Below, piece by piece: positions 1 through 7,763 of a stretch of 16,640 nucleotides of DNA (positions are counted from its first letter, which is position 1; every line of letters begins with the position of its first letter). The stretch is from JBFIHZ01 sp041601535 (GTDB lineage Bacteria > Pseudomonadota > Gammaproteobacteria > Xanthomonadales > SZUA-36), in assembly GCA_041601535.1 (NCBI GenBank), contig JBFIHZ010000053.1, positions 1-16,640 of the forward strand, given 5' to 3'. Under the pieces are notes generated by a model that saw only the letters and a program-made list of their open reading frames with translations, did not search any database and was not told the origin of the DNA. A program made the translations under genes and the position numbers.

Positions 1-338
1 CTGCCAATGATGTCCAGGTTGCCTATCCACGGAACCCGCACCTCGTACACCACGCGGATTTTGAGACCATCGGAACGGCTGATACGGATATGTTCACGCT
101 TGATATTGTTGCTGGAATAACTCACCCACAGGCTGTTGATGATGCGGTTGCGGAGTTGTGAAGGTGCCATGTCCTTGGAACCCGGGTCCTTCTGCACGGT
201 ATCGAGCGCATTGATCAGTGCATTGTATTCCAGGTACATCGGCACAACGCGCATCGCCGTGTAAGCGATAAAAATCGCGATAGACAGTACGATGCCAAAT
301 CCTATTAGTGTCAAGCCTTGTTGTTTGCGAATTATCAT
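1..338 (-). CDS. DUF4845 family membrane protein, C-terminus cut by window edge
   Basis: The reading frame opens at an ATG and stays open to the left edge, so about 112 residues are visible and the C-terminus is missing. A GAGG ribosome binding site lies 5 nt before the ATG. The N-terminus is a short basic stretch (MIIRKQQGLTLIGF) followed by one hydrophobic segment at about residues 9-28, then a polar domain. This gives a single-pass inner-membrane protein with most of the chain probably outside the cytoplasm. The pattern QQGLTL, then VVPMYLEY, then VVYEVRVPWIGNLD fits the DUF4845 family, which commonly sits between lepB and rnc-era in gammaproteobacteria. The QGLTLIGF start resembles a pilin-like prepilin segment but lacks the usual glutamate at position +5. 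The biochemical function is unknown to me. The gene is 202 nt downstream of lepB, and I see no convincing terminator between them. Confidence 0.75.
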   Translation of the reverse strand, partial: MIIRKQQGLTLIGFGIVLSIAIFIAYTAMRVVPMYLEYNALINALDTVQKDPGSKDMAPSQLRNRIINSLWVSYSSNNIKREHIRISRSDGLKIRVVYEVRVPWIGNLDIIG

Positions 339-540
339 CGTTCCTCACCTGCTTCCTGTTCAGTGGGGTTTGCTTATTCGCATGCACGGCCGGCCCCCCA
401 AATCCCGCCCGAGCCCAGCAGATTTGCGACAATTTCTGAGGCTACTATACCGCTAAATGCCGGGTGGGAACATCTCGCGGCACGGTCATCCCTAATTGTT
501 ATCTGTGTTTTCGCCGCAGCCACTTATACCCTCAGTGATA

Positions 541-1341
541 TCAACCAATGCCGTCGCCCACGCGTGACAGGTCACCGCAACCCTTGCTCAGGTCGAAATT
601 CATCCATATACCCACCGCCCGGCCCATCAGGTTGTGCTCCGGCACATAGCCCCATTCACGGCTGTCATTACTGCGGTCACGGTTATCTCCCATCACGAAG
701 TAGTGACCCGCAGGCACCACCCAGTTACCGCTACGCGCCGGACTGCCCTGGTGCACCAGGATGTCATGCTCCACTCCACCCAGAGATTCGCGCAACCGCA
801 CCGCATCGGGGCGGGGCGTGGTGCATTTGACCTCAGCGCTGGTATACGAGCCCTGCTCAGCCACATCGACCGGCTGGCCATTGACCGATAACACCTTGTC
901 GCGGTAGCTGATCACATCGCCCGGCAGGCCCACCATGCGCTTTATGTAATTTACCGATGGATCCAGCGGATAGCGGAATACCACCACATCGCCACGTTTG
1001 GGGTCGCCGATTTCCAGGAACCGCGTATTGAGCACCGGCAATCGCAAGCCATAGGCAAACTTGTTGACCACGATAAAATCGCCGATCAGCAGCGTGGGAA
1101 TCATTGAGCCCGAAGGAATCTTGAACGGTTCGAACAGGAATGAACGAAACAGCAGCACAATCAGCAACACCGGAAACAGGGAGCGGGCGTATTCAACCAA
1201 CACCGGCTCACGCCGATTCGTGTTTTCCACCTGCTGTTGTGCACGCCTGCGCCGCGCGCGGAAAAACAGGCCATCCAGCAACCAGATCAGTCCAGCCAGC
1301 AGCGTCAGGCCGGTCAGCAACAGAGCAAAATCCGGCATCAT
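541..1341 (-). CDS. lepB: Signal peptidase I
   Basis: This is the inner-membrane serine protease that removes signal peptides from proteins exported by Sec or Tat. It has two N-terminal transmembrane segments (about residues 5-28 and 52-71) separated by a strongly basic cytoplasmic loop (RARRRRAQQQ). The large catalytic domain then faces the periplasm. The catalytic Ser is Ser79 in PSGSM and the general-base Lys is Lys134 in NYIKRMVGLPGD. The family boxes GDNRD (218-222) and SNDSREWG (224-231) are present. At 266 aa it is shorter than E. coli LepB (about 324 aa), as is common outside the enterics. The start is ATGATG, so the true start may be either Met, and the upstream ribosome binding site is only a loose GGGCGGG. 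It lies 55 nt downstream of lepA, the usual lepA-lepB operon. Confidence 0.95.
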   Translation of the reverse strand: MMPDFALLLTGLTLLAGLIWLLDGLFFRARRRRAQQQVENTNRREPVLVEYARSLFPVLLIVLLFRSFLFEPFKIPSGSMIPTLLIGDFIVVNKFAYGLRLPVLNTRFLEIGDPKRGDVVVFRYPLDPSVNYIKRMVGLPGDVISYRDKVLSVNGQPVDVAEQGSYTSAEVKCTTPRPDAVRLRESLGGVEHDILVHQGSPARSGNWVVPAGHYFVMGDNRDRSNDSREWGYVPEHNLMGRAVGIWMNFDLSKGCGDLSRVGDGIG

Positions 1342-1396
1342 CCCGCCCGGCCCGGATCGCTAAGGCACATTCCAGCGCGCCCCTTTTCGGCAGGTG

Positions 1397-3199
1397 TCAT
1401 TTCTTGGTGTCCTGTTGCAGTACGGCCAGGAAGGCCTCCTGGGGGATTTCCACCCGGCCAACCTGCTTCATGCGGCGTTTACCGGCTTTTTGTTTTTCCA
1501 GCAACTTGCGCTTGCGCGACACGTCGCCACCGTAACACTTGGCCGTGACGTTCTTGCGCAAGGCCTTGACCGTGGTGCGTGCAATGACCTGCGAGCCAAT
1601 GGCTGACTGAATGGCCACGTCAAACATCTGGCGTGGAATCAGGTCTTTCATTTTCACTGCCAGTTCACGCCCCCGCCGTTGTGCCTGGTCGCGATGCATG
1701 ATCAGCGACAAGGCATCCACCCGCTCTCCATTGATCAGCACATCAACGCGCACAAACGGGCCTTCCTGGAACCGTTTGAAATGATAATCAAACGACGCAA
1801 AGCCGCGGCTGACTGACTTCAGCTTGTCAAAAAAGTCCAGCACCACCTCAGACAGTGGCAATTCGTAACGAATGGTGACCTGCCCACCCAGGTACTGCAT
1901 GGCTTTTTGCACGCCACGCTTTTCCTCGCACAGGCCGATGACTGCGCCCACATAATCCTGCGGCACCAGGATATTGGCTTCAATAATGGGTTCGCGAATT
2001 TCCGCGATCTTGTTCAGTGGTGGCAGGCTGGCCGGGTTATCCAGGCTGACAATGCTGCCGTCCGTCATCTGAATCTCGTAGATCACCGTGGGCGCGGTGG
2101 TGATCAGGTCAACATTGTATTCCCGCTCCAGCCGCTCCTGCACGATGTCCATGTGCAGCAGACCGAGAAACCCGCAACGGAAACCAAAACCCAGCGCTTC
2201 CGACGTTTCAGGTTCAAATTGCAGTGCCGCATCATTCAGCTGCAGACGGTCCAGTGCTTCGCGCAAATCCGGGAAATCGTCGGCATCAGTCGGAAACAAG
2301 CCGGCAAACACCCGTGGCTTGATGGTCTTGAACCCGGGCAGTGGTTTGTCCGCTCCATCCTTGGCCAGCGTGATGGTATCGCCCACCGGCGCGCCATGGA
2401 CTTCCTTGATGCCAGCCACCAGGAAGCCCACCTCGCCGGCACCGATGCGGGGACGTTTTTCCTGTTTGGGTGTGAACACGCCGACCTGCTCCACCGGGTG
2501 CTGGTTGCCAGACGCCATCAGCTTGATCTTCTCGCCTTTGCCGACCGAACCATCGATGACGCGGATCAGGGAAACGATGCCCAGATAATTGTCAAACCAC
2601 GAGTCAATGATCAAGGCCTTGAACGGCGCATCCGGGTCACCGGCAGGGGGCGGAATACCGGCCACCAGCTTCTCCAGCACGGCTTGAATGCCTTCTCCGG
2701 TCTTGGCGCTCACCGTTAATGCATCAATCGCCTCGATGCCGATAATGTCCTCGATTTCCTGCTTGACCCGATCCGGCTCGGCTGAAGGCAAATCAATCTT
2801 GTTCAGCACCGGAATCACTTCCAGTCCCAGTTCCACCGCGGTGTAGCAGTTGGCCACGCTTTGCGCTTCCACCCCCTGCGCGGCGTCTACCACCAGCAAG
2901 GCACCTTCACAGGCTGCCAGGGAACGTGAAACCTCGTAAGAGAAATCAACATGTCCGGGCGTATCAATGAAGTTCAGGTGGTACACCTTGCCGTCCTGGG
3001 CGGTGTAATTGAGGGTTACGCTCTGGGCCTTGATGGTGATGCCCCGTTCACGTTCCAGGTCCATGGAATCCAGCACCTGGTTGGCCATTTCCCGGTCCGT
3101 CAGGCCACCGCAAATCTGGATAAAGCGGTCCGCCAACGTGGATTTGCCGTGATCGACGTGGGCTATGATGGAAAAATTACGAATCTGTTTCTGGTTCAT
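1397..3199 (-). CDS. lepA: Elongation factor 4 (LepA), ribosome-associated GTPase
   Basis: LepA/EF4 is a translational GTPase that binds ribosomes and is thought to act during initiation or back-translocation. All GTP-binding motifs are visible: G1 AHVDHGKST (residues 13-21), G3 DTPGHVDF (79-86, with the catalytic His83), G4 NKID (133-136) and G5 SAK (164-166). EF-G-like domains follow, then the LepA-specific C-terminal domain ending in a lysine/arginine-rich stretch (SRKRKLLEKQKAGKRRMK). The ATG chosen gives 600 aa, matching the family norm of about 599, and places NQKQIRNFSIIAH as in homologs. An in-frame TTG four codons upstream (3211) is possible, and neither start has a strong Shine-Dalgarno. 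The gene follows mucD but is separated from it by a strong hairpin, so it probably has its own promoter or depends on read-through. I found no convincing promoter. Confidence 0.97.
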   Translation of the reverse strand: MNQKQIRNFSIIAHVDHGKSTLADRFIQICGGLTDREMANQVLDSMDLERERGITIKAQSVTLNYTAQDGKVYHLNFIDTPGHVDFSYEVSRSLAACEGALLVVDAAQGVEAQSVANCYTAVELGLEVIPVLNKIDLPSAEPDRVKQEIEDIIGIEAIDALTVSAKTGEGIQAVLEKLVAGIPPPAGDPDAPFKALIIDSWFDNYLGIVSLIRVIDGSVGKGEKIKLMASGNQHPVEQVGVFTPKQEKRPRIGAGEVGFLVAGIKEVHGAPVGDTITLAKDGADKPLPGFKTIKPRVFAGLFPTDADDFPDLREALDRLQLNDAALQFEPETSEALGFGFRCGFLGLLHMDIVQERLEREYNVDLITTAPTVIYEIQMTDGSIVSLDNPASLPPLNKIAEIREPIIEANILVPQDYVGAVIGLCEEKRGVQKAMQYLGGQVTIRYELPLSEVVLDFFDKLKSVSRGFASFDYHFKRFQEGPFVRVDVLINGERVDALSLIMHRDQAQRRGRELAVKMKDLIPRQMFDVAIQSAIGSQVIARTTVKALRKNVTAKCYGGDVSRKRKLLEKQKAGKRRMKQVGRVEIPQEAFLAVLQQDTKK

Positions 3200-3243
3200 G
3201 ATAACCGGCAAGTGACAGGAAATTCAGGCATATGACAGGCAAA

Positions 3244-3273
3244 GGCCATCCGTTTCAAGCGAAACGGATGGCC
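3244..3273 (-). terminator. Intrinsic terminator after mucD
   Basis: A perfect inverted repeat, GGCCATCCGTTTC / GAAACGGATGGCC, has a 13-bp stem and a 4-nt loop (GCTT on the minus strand). It begins 26 nt after the mucD stop codon. On the minus strand the stem is followed by TTTGCCTGTC, a short and weak U-tract. The position between mucD and lepA fits the end of the sigma-E operon transcript. The weak U-run leaves room for partial read-through into lepA. Confidence 0.75.
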
Positions 3274-3298
3274 CGGGCCAGGGAGCCGGAATTATATA

Positions 3299-4723
3299 TT
3301 ACTCTTCGTCTGAGGGTGTGTAGGCGAAGAAATTGGTGCTGCCATCCCGCAGAATACGCAAGGCCACGGCCTTACCCTTGGGCAGTTTGCTGACCAGCTT
3401 TTCGAACCCGTCAACATCTTTCACCGCGGTGTTGTTGATCATCAGGATAACGTCACCCGAACGCAGGCCGGCGCGATAGGCGGCATCGCTTTCCACCTCC
3501 GAAATCAGCACGCCCCCTTCCGGGTTGCCGAGCACGCGCCGCATATCGGGAGTCAGCGCTTCCACAGCCAGCCCCAGCGCATTACTCTGGCGCGCAGCAC
3601 CCGTGTCCGCGGCCTGTGCACTGGTTTGACCGTCGTCCAGCGCATCCAGGGTAACTTCAAAGGTGCGTTCCTTGCCATTGCGGCTGACCAGCACGGTCGC
3701 CTCGGAACCTGGCGGGTTGGAACCCACCAGCGGTGGCAAGTCACCCGAAGTTTCAATCGGCTGGCCGTTGAATTCCAGGATGAAGTCTCCCGGCTTGATA
3801 CCGGCACGGTCAGCCGAACCGCCCGGGCTGATATCATTGACCAGTGCACCTGCGGAACGGCCCAGGTTCATCGCTTCAGCCAACTCGCGGGTAACCTGGC
3901 CAACCACCACGCCGAGCAGACCGCGCGATACCTTGCCGTGTTCGCGCAGCTGGCGCACGGTGCTGGCGGCGGTTTCAATCGGAATGGAAAAAGACAGGCC
4001 GATGTAGCCGCCACTGGAGCTGAGTATCCATGAATTGATACCCACCACTTCGCCATCCATGTTCAATAACGGGCCGCCGGAATTACCCCGGTTGATGGCC
4101 ACGTCGGTCTGGATAAACGGTACGTATTGCTGCGCCCCGGTGCTGCGCCCCTTGGCGCTGACGATACCGGCGGTAACGGTTTGCTCAAAATTGAACGGCG
4201 AACCGATGGCAACCACCCATTCGCCCGGTTTGAGACCGGTGGAATCACCAAGTTTCAGTGTCGGCAGGTTGCGCGCCTCAATCTTCAGCAATGCAATGTC
4301 ACTGGGCTGATCCGTGCCTACCAGCGTCGCCTCGTACTCACGCCGGTCTGCCAGCCGCACAATAATCTGGTCCGCGTCTTCCACCACATGGTTGTTGGTG
4401 ATGATGTAGCCATCTTCTTCAATGATGAAACCGGAACCCGCGCCGCGGCGGTCAGGCTGATTGCCCCCGGGATTGCCCGGTGTATCAAAAAACCGCCGGA
4501 AAATTTCCGGAACTTCCTGGCCACGGAACTGCGGCGGCAGGTTGGCGTCCTGGTCATCACGCGCACGCTGGCCGAACTGGGTGACCTGAATATTCACCAC
4601 CGCGGGTGATGCATTTTCCACCAGCCCGGTAAAATCAGGCAGGCCGGCGACACGCGCCAGGGCCAGCGGCGCATTGCTCAGGAATGCCACCAGGCAGATA
4701 CCAAAAAGTATTCGTTTAGTCAC
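3299..4723 (-). CDS. mucD: Periplasmic HtrA/DegP-family serine protease MucD
   Basis: MucD is a periplasmic quality-control protease that degrades misfolded envelope proteins and thereby dampens sigma-E signalling. A Sec signal peptide is visible (residues 1-23, cleavage expected after LALA). The trypsin-like domain has the triad His112 (TNNHVV), Asp142 (SDIALLKI) and Ser215 (GNSGGPL). Two PDZ domains follow at about residues 250-355 and 380-465; the GLLGVVVGQVT and GVLISEV segments mark their carboxylate-binding regions. The length of 474 aa is normal. The start is GTG, supported by a strong AGAGG seven nt upstream. It lies 106 nt after rseC, unlike the tight spacing upstream in the operon, and a sigma-E-type promoter is visible in the rseC tail. 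A perfect hairpin ends the transcript. I saw no missing catalytic residues. Confidence 0.95.
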   Translation of the reverse strand: MTKRILFGICLVAFLSNAPLALARVAGLPDFTGLVENASPAVVNIQVTQFGQRARDDQDANLPPQFRGQEVPEIFRRFFDTPGNPGGNQPDRRGAGSGFIIEEDGYIITNNHVVEDADQIIVRLADRREYEATLVGTDQPSDIALLKIEARNLPTLKLGDSTGLKPGEWVVAIGSPFNFEQTVTAGIVSAKGRSTGAQQYVPFIQTDVAINRGNSGGPLLNMDGEVVGINSWILSSSGGYIGLSFSIPIETAASTVRQLREHGKVSRGLLGVVVGQVTRELAEAMNLGRSAGALVNDISPGGSADRAGIKPGDFILEFNGQPIETSGDLPPLVGSNPPGSEATVLVSRNGKERTFEVTLDALDDGQTSAQAADTGAARQSNALGLAVEALTPDMRRVLGNPEGGVLISEVESDAAYRAGLRSGDVILMINNTAVKDVDGFEKLVSKLPKGKAVALRILRDGSTNFFAYTPSDEE

Positions 4724-4815
4724 TGGATTACCTCTTTACAAGTGTTTGGTTTACCGGGCCAATGACCCTCGGAAAGCCGGCTCAGGGTGGAGGTCCCGAC
4801 TCAACGGCGTATGTT

Positions 4816-4843
4816 TAAGAACATGCCGCTCAGTTCGAGTTCC
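4816..4843 (-). promoter_or_regulatory. Candidate sigma-E promoter for mucD, inside the rseC 3' end
   Basis: The minus strand reads GGAACTC, then 16 nt, then TCTTA. This matches the sigma-E/AlgU pattern (GGAACTT, 16-17 nt, TCnnA). The -35 lies in the last codons of rseC and the -10 is just past its stop. The element shares the 11-nt string GCGGGAACTCG and the exact spacer length with the candidate promoter upstream of rpoE. Transcription would start near 4809, giving a leader of about 85 nt before the mucD GTG. From memory, mucD of Pseudomonas aeruginosa is reported to have its own promoter, which agrees with this reading. Confidence 0.65.
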
Positions 4844-5330
4844 CGCCACCGGGTGGCAATGCGCATGCGTCTGCAGCCTCGCCCTCTACCACGTTCAGCA
4901 AGCGCACTTCTGAACTGGCCGGACTCAGCCGGCGGCGCTTTCCATTGAAGACTACGGCAGCGCCACCTGCCAGCAATGCGCCGGCCAATGCGGCACCGTC
5001 CAGTGCCAATGCATTCCAACCGGCCCTGATACCCAGATAGTGGCCAATTGCCATTCCTGCAAGGGCTGCCAGCAACGGAAGCAGGTATAACAGGCATACC
5101 AGCCGCAGAAACAGGCGTTCCGGGATACCCACGGTAACCGCCTGACCCGGCTGTGCGCCAATGGCATTGTGTAATTGCAGTTTTACCGGCCTGCGGCGCA
5201 GCAGGCGGCCAAAAATACCGGCACCGCAACCTTTGCCCTGATCACAGGCCGAACAGCCGCTGGATGCACCGATGCGCACCCCCACCCAGTCACCGTGTTG
5301 CTGCGTCACCCTGCCTTGCTGTTCAATCAT
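4830..5330 (-). CDS. rseC: RseC/MucC family inner-membrane protein
   Basis: RseC is a small inner-membrane protein of the sigma-E operon. It has been proposed as a positive modulator of sigma-E and is also linked to redox (SoxR-reducing) roles; its exact function is unsettled. The ATG chosen gives MIEQQGRVTQQ, the typical MucC N-terminus, and 166 aa. An upstream in-frame TTG at 5384 would overlap rseB and is less likely. A cysteine cluster GCSACDQGKGCGAG (Cys26, Cys29, Cys35) sits before the membrane, as in the family. Two transmembrane helices follow at about residues 73-96 and 108-128, so both termini probably lie in the cytoplasm. The gene starts 19 nt after the rseB stop with a poor Shine-Dalgarno, suggesting translational coupling. 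Its last codons contain the -35 of the candidate mucD promoter. Confidence 0.88.
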   Translation of the reverse strand: MIEQQGRVTQQHGDWVGVRIGASSGCSACDQGKGCGAGIFGRLLRRRPVKLQLHNAIGAQPGQAVTVGIPERLFLRLVCLLYLLPLLAALAGMAIGHYLGIRAGWNALALDGAALAGALLAGGAAVVFNGKRRRLSPASSEVRLLNVVEGEAADACALPPGGGNSN

Positions 5331-5349
5331 GGCCGGGGACCGGGAACGC

Positions 5350-6324
5350 TCACCGGTCGGCGGCCGGCGCCATGGATTCGCCAATCAGGCGTACGGTGGC
5401 CGCCGGCACATCGCCCAGCACGGTGAGCACGGTATCTCCAGCTGCGCGGGAATAAGCATGCGTCGTGCCCACGCTGTGCAGGCCCGGTTTCATACCGGCT
5501 TCCTCTGATACTGACTCGATATACACTGACACGGCCGCCAGCCCATCACTGTAAACCAGGTGTTCAAACAACTTGCCAGCCTGCATTTCCTGCCAGCGAT
5601 GGGATGCCAGGCGAAAACCTGCGGGCAGTTCCGTGGCACCCCAGCGCGGCGGCTTGGAACCACTGCGTCCCTCGAACGGCAAGCCCGACTTGTAGGCCTG
5701 CTGATCGCCGGTTTTCGGCGCTGAGCGCAATTCGGCGGGGTCCACCTCGTTGCCCATTTTCAGTTCGGTAAACATCAGCTTGGCCAGGCTTTCGCCGCCG
5801 CTGCCATTGAGTTGCCATTTCAGCAACAGGCCCGAACGGGTTTCCAGCCACAGGCTGTAACCGTAGCGGTATTCGTCTTTCGGCAGAATATTGATACGTT
5901 GCCCGGTATGGCCGGCAATGCGTTGTTTGCCGGCCAGGCGGAAATCATAGGACATGGATGCCTGGGATGGATCACCCAGCGGCAATTCGGGAAAAAACGG
6001 GCGGCTGACGGCGGGGTCTGCCAGGACTTTCCGGTCGTGACCGGATATCCAGCGCACCCCTTGAGCATCACGCACGATCTCGCGCGGCGAACCGGATACC
6101 GACACCAGCCGTTCACGCGACCCGTTGTCATCAAACACGTGGGTGATGCGCATGGTTTCAACGCCTTCACCCAGTACATAGACAAACGTGCCCTGATAAT
6201 TCATCTGGCTCATGGCAGCGCTCATGCGCTCCAGCCATTGATGTGCGCTATCGCCCGCGAACAGGCTGCAGGGAACGGCGCCCAGGCAAATGCTGAACGC
6301 CAGCAAAAGCACGCGCGGCTTCAT
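5350..6324 (-). CDS. rseB: Periplasmic sigma-E regulator RseB/MucB
   Basis: RseB binds the periplasmic part of RseA and shields it from the site-1 protease until envelope lipids or lipopolysaccharide release it. A signal peptide is clear (MKPRVLLLAFSICLGA, cleavage near SLFAG). The N-terminal lipoprotein-carrier-like domain shows QMNYQGTFVYV, RITHVFD and the SPREIVRD segment. The C-terminal RseA-binding domain (about residues 215-320) contains LPAGFRLASHRW and HLVYSDGLAAVSVYIE. The ATG at 6324 shares one base with the rseA stop (TGATG), so translation is likely coupled. A GTG one codon upstream (6327) is also open. The length of 324 aa is normal for the family. Together with RseA upstream and RseC downstream, this completes the canonical sensing module. 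Confidence 0.93.
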   Translation of the reverse strand: MKPRVLLLAFSICLGAVPCSLFAGDSAHQWLERMSAAMSQMNYQGTFVYVLGEGVETMRITHVFDDNGSRERLVSVSGSPREIVRDAQGVRWISGHDRKVLADPAVSRPFFPELPLGDPSQASMSYDFRLAGKQRIAGHTGQRINILPKDEYRYGYSLWLETRSGLLLKWQLNGSGGESLAKLMFTELKMGNEVDPAELRSAPKTGDQQAYKSGLPFEGRSGSKPPRWGATELPAGFRLASHRWQEMQAGKLFEHLVYSDGLAAVSVYIESVSEEAGMKPGLHSVGTTHAYSRAAGDTVLTVLGDVPAATVRLIGESMAPAADR

Positions 6325-6989
6325 CACTGTGCAGATTCGCTGCCCTTAGCGGTTTGCGCTGCCGGAGTAACATCTGCGGCTGTGTCCTGCTCGGCCTCCG
6401 CCTGGGTGACCACGATGGGCACAAAGGAAACAAACCCGCGGCCACCGGCTTCACCGGTCATCTGATAATGACGCAGCAGATAGGAATTCATGCGCTGATC
6501 GGGGCCTGCTTCCTGACCCGACAGGTTCACCGGCTGAGAACGCGGTGACAGACTGCTGATATTCGGGCTGGTAAACGATTCCGCAGCCGCTGTGGCCACC
6601 CCGACATCGCTGGTGGGCAGCGCGGCGGGCTGATTGATGTTGGATACGGTCAGCACGGCAAATAATGCAACCGAAGCTGCAATCGCGGCGCCGGCCACCG
6701 GTTTGAACCAGGACGACGCCCAGGATGAGCGGGCGGGCGGAGCCTGTTCACGGCCCAGTGCGCTGCGCACGCGTGCCGACAGGTCAGGCTGTGCCATCTC
6801 GCCTTCCTGGTGCCGCAAACAATCACGGATCAGGTGATAGCGTGTCCAGGTGTCGCGCAGGGACGCATCCGTACCCAGGCGCCGCACCAGGAAACGGCCT
6901 GTTTCCTTGCTGACCTCACCATCCATCAGGCTGGAAAGATGTTCTTTTGATTCACTGTTCATTTCGGTAAGTACCCTGCCGTTTGTCAT
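6324..6989 (-). CDS. rseA: Anti-sigma-E factor RseA/MucA
   Basis: RseA is a single-pass inner-membrane anti-sigma factor that holds sigma-E inactive and is cut by DegS/AlgW and RseP under envelope stress. The cytoplasmic domain contains HLSSLMDGEVSK and TWTRYHLIRDCLR, the sigma-binding helices of the family. One transmembrane segment lies at about residues 95-117 (WFKPVAGAAIAASVALFAV). The periplasmic region includes MNSYLLRHYQMTG followed by GFVSFVPIVVTQ, typical of the RseB-binding part of MucA proteins, and an Ala/Glu/Gln-rich tail. The chosen ATG overlaps the rpoE stop as ATGA, with GAGGGG just upstream. Met10 (6962) fits homolog N-termini better but has a badly spaced Shine-Dalgarno, so the start is uncertain. 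I cannot place the exact protease cleavage site from sequence alone. Confidence 0.9.
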   Translation of the reverse strand: MTNGRVLTEMNSESKEHLSSLMDGEVSKETGRFLVRRLGTDASLRDTWTRYHLIRDCLRHQEGEMAQPDLSARVRSALGREQAPPARSSWASSWFKPVAGAAIAASVALFAVLTVSNINQPAALPTSDVGVATAAAESFTSPNISSLSPRSQPVNLSGQEAGPDQRMNSYLLRHYQMTGEAGGRGFVSFVPIVVTQAEAEQDTAADVTPAAQTAKGSESAQ

Positions 6990-7567
6990 GGCCCCTCTAC
7001 CAGGGGTCTCAGTTTTTCGTCAATCGCTTCGCGCGCCCTGAAGATGCGTGAGCGGACGGTGCCTATGGGACATTCCATGGTGGTGGCAATCTCTTCATAA
7101 CTCATGCCTTCCATCTCGCGCAACATGATGGCGGTGCGCAAGTCCTCCGGTAGCTCCGCGATAGTGCTGTATACCGTGTCCTTGATTTCTTCACGCAACA
7201 ACTCGTTTTCGGGCGTACCCTTGTCTTTCAGACGACTTTCCATGTCGTATTGCTCCGCATCCACGGCGTCAATATCCGATGCGGGTGGCCGGCGCTTTTG
7301 CGCCACCAGCCAGTTTTTTGCCGTGTTGATGGCAATGCGGTACAGCCAGGTGTAAAACGCGCTGTCTCCGCGAAAATTTCCGATCGCACGATAGGCCTTG
7401 ATAAACGCTTCCTGCGCCACATCCAGTGCTTCTGTCTGGTCCAGCACATAACGCGCCACCAGGCTTACAATGCGATGCTGGTACTTTTTAATCAGCAGGT
7501 CAAAAGCGTGTTTGTCACCCTTTTGCACCCGCTCGACCAACAACTGGTCAACCTGCGCTTCGCTCAT
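6986..7567 (-). CDS. rpoE: ECF sigma factor sigma-E (RpoE/AlgU)
   Basis: This is the extracytoplasmic-function sigma factor that directs RNA polymerase to envelope-stress promoters. Region 2 is almost canonical (DVAQEAFIKAYRAIGNFR, then FYTWLYRIAINTAKN, about residues 49-85). Region 4 carries the helix-turn-helix MSYEEIATTMECPIGTVRSR (155-174), which reads the -35 element. The ATG chosen begins MSEAQVDQLLVERVQKGD, aligning with E. coli RpoE and AlgU and giving 193 aa, the same length as AlgU. GGAG lies 9 nt upstream. An in-frame extension of 36 codons back to an ATG at 7675 has a reasonable GAGGGAG site but no family counterpart. The stop overlaps the rseA start by four bases. A candidate sigma-E promoter about 190 nt upstream implies autoregulation. 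Confidence 0.97.
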   Translation of the reverse strand: MSEAQVDQLLVERVQKGDKHAFDLLIKKYQHRIVSLVARYVLDQTEALDVAQEAFIKAYRAIGNFRGDSAFYTWLYRIAINTAKNWLVAQKRRPPASDIDAVDAEQYDMESRLKDKGTPENELLREEIKDTVYSTIAELPEDLRTAIMLREMEGMSYEEIATTMECPIGTVRSRIFRAREAIDEKLRPLVEGP

Positions 7568-7635
7568 GCGCGCACACTCCACCTCTCCCTGACGTCCATC
7601 CCGCGTGACACCTGGCAAGGTGCGCACATTTCCAT
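7564..7635 (-). CDS. Possible 23-aa leader ORF overlapping the rpoE start
   Basis: In a different frame from rpoE there is an ATG-initiated ORF encoding 23 residues (MEMCAPCQVSRGMD, ending RWSVRA). Its TGA stop overlaps the rpoE ATG as ATGA, the same arrangement used between rpoE and rseA. In E. coli the rpoE leader contains a short coupled ORF, rseD, so such an element is plausible here. I see no sequence resemblance to RseD, and the Shine-Dalgarno is weak (CGGGCGGACC before the ATG). A second Met two codons in is an alternative start. This could easily be chance. Confidence 0.25.
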   Translation of the reverse strand: MEMCAPCQVSRGMDVRERWSVRA

Positions 7636-7763
7636 GGTCCGCCCGTTCAACTTTCAATTCACATGCTGCCGTCATATCCGTCGGCTCCCTCTGTTGAGCA
7701 TATCACGCTGATCTAAGCGGATGTTTCGGCTTATTTGTTATGCGAAACGCTTGTGTCGTGGTG

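Noticed and set aside
444..449. TATAGT on the minus strand upstream of the DUF4845 gene as a possible -10
   Set aside because: No acceptable -35 at 16-18 nt; the gene is more simply explained as part of the lepA-lepB transcript.
1907..2719. 270-residue ORF on the plus strand
   Set aside because: It lies entirely antisense to the conserved lepA, has no recognisable domain, and is explained by codon bias of lepA.
3291..3296. Perfect TATAAT on the minus strand just after the mucD stop
   Set aside because: No -35 match exists at 15-19 nt spacing (ACACCC-like sequences only), there is no extended -10, and transcription from it would run straight into the terminator hairpin.
4504..4534. GGAACTT and GGAACTG strings on the plus strand resembling sigma-E -35 elements
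   Set aside because: They are antisense inside mucD, lack a proper TC-type -10 at 16-17 nt for the first string, and face no plus-strand gene.
7568..7675. In-frame N-terminal extension of rpoE by 36 residues with a GAGGGAG site
   Set aside because: RpoE and AlgU proteins begin at MSE/MLT just before the LVERVQ motif. The extension has no family counterpart, and the 7567 start has its own GGAG, so I kept the short form and only noted the extension in the leader.
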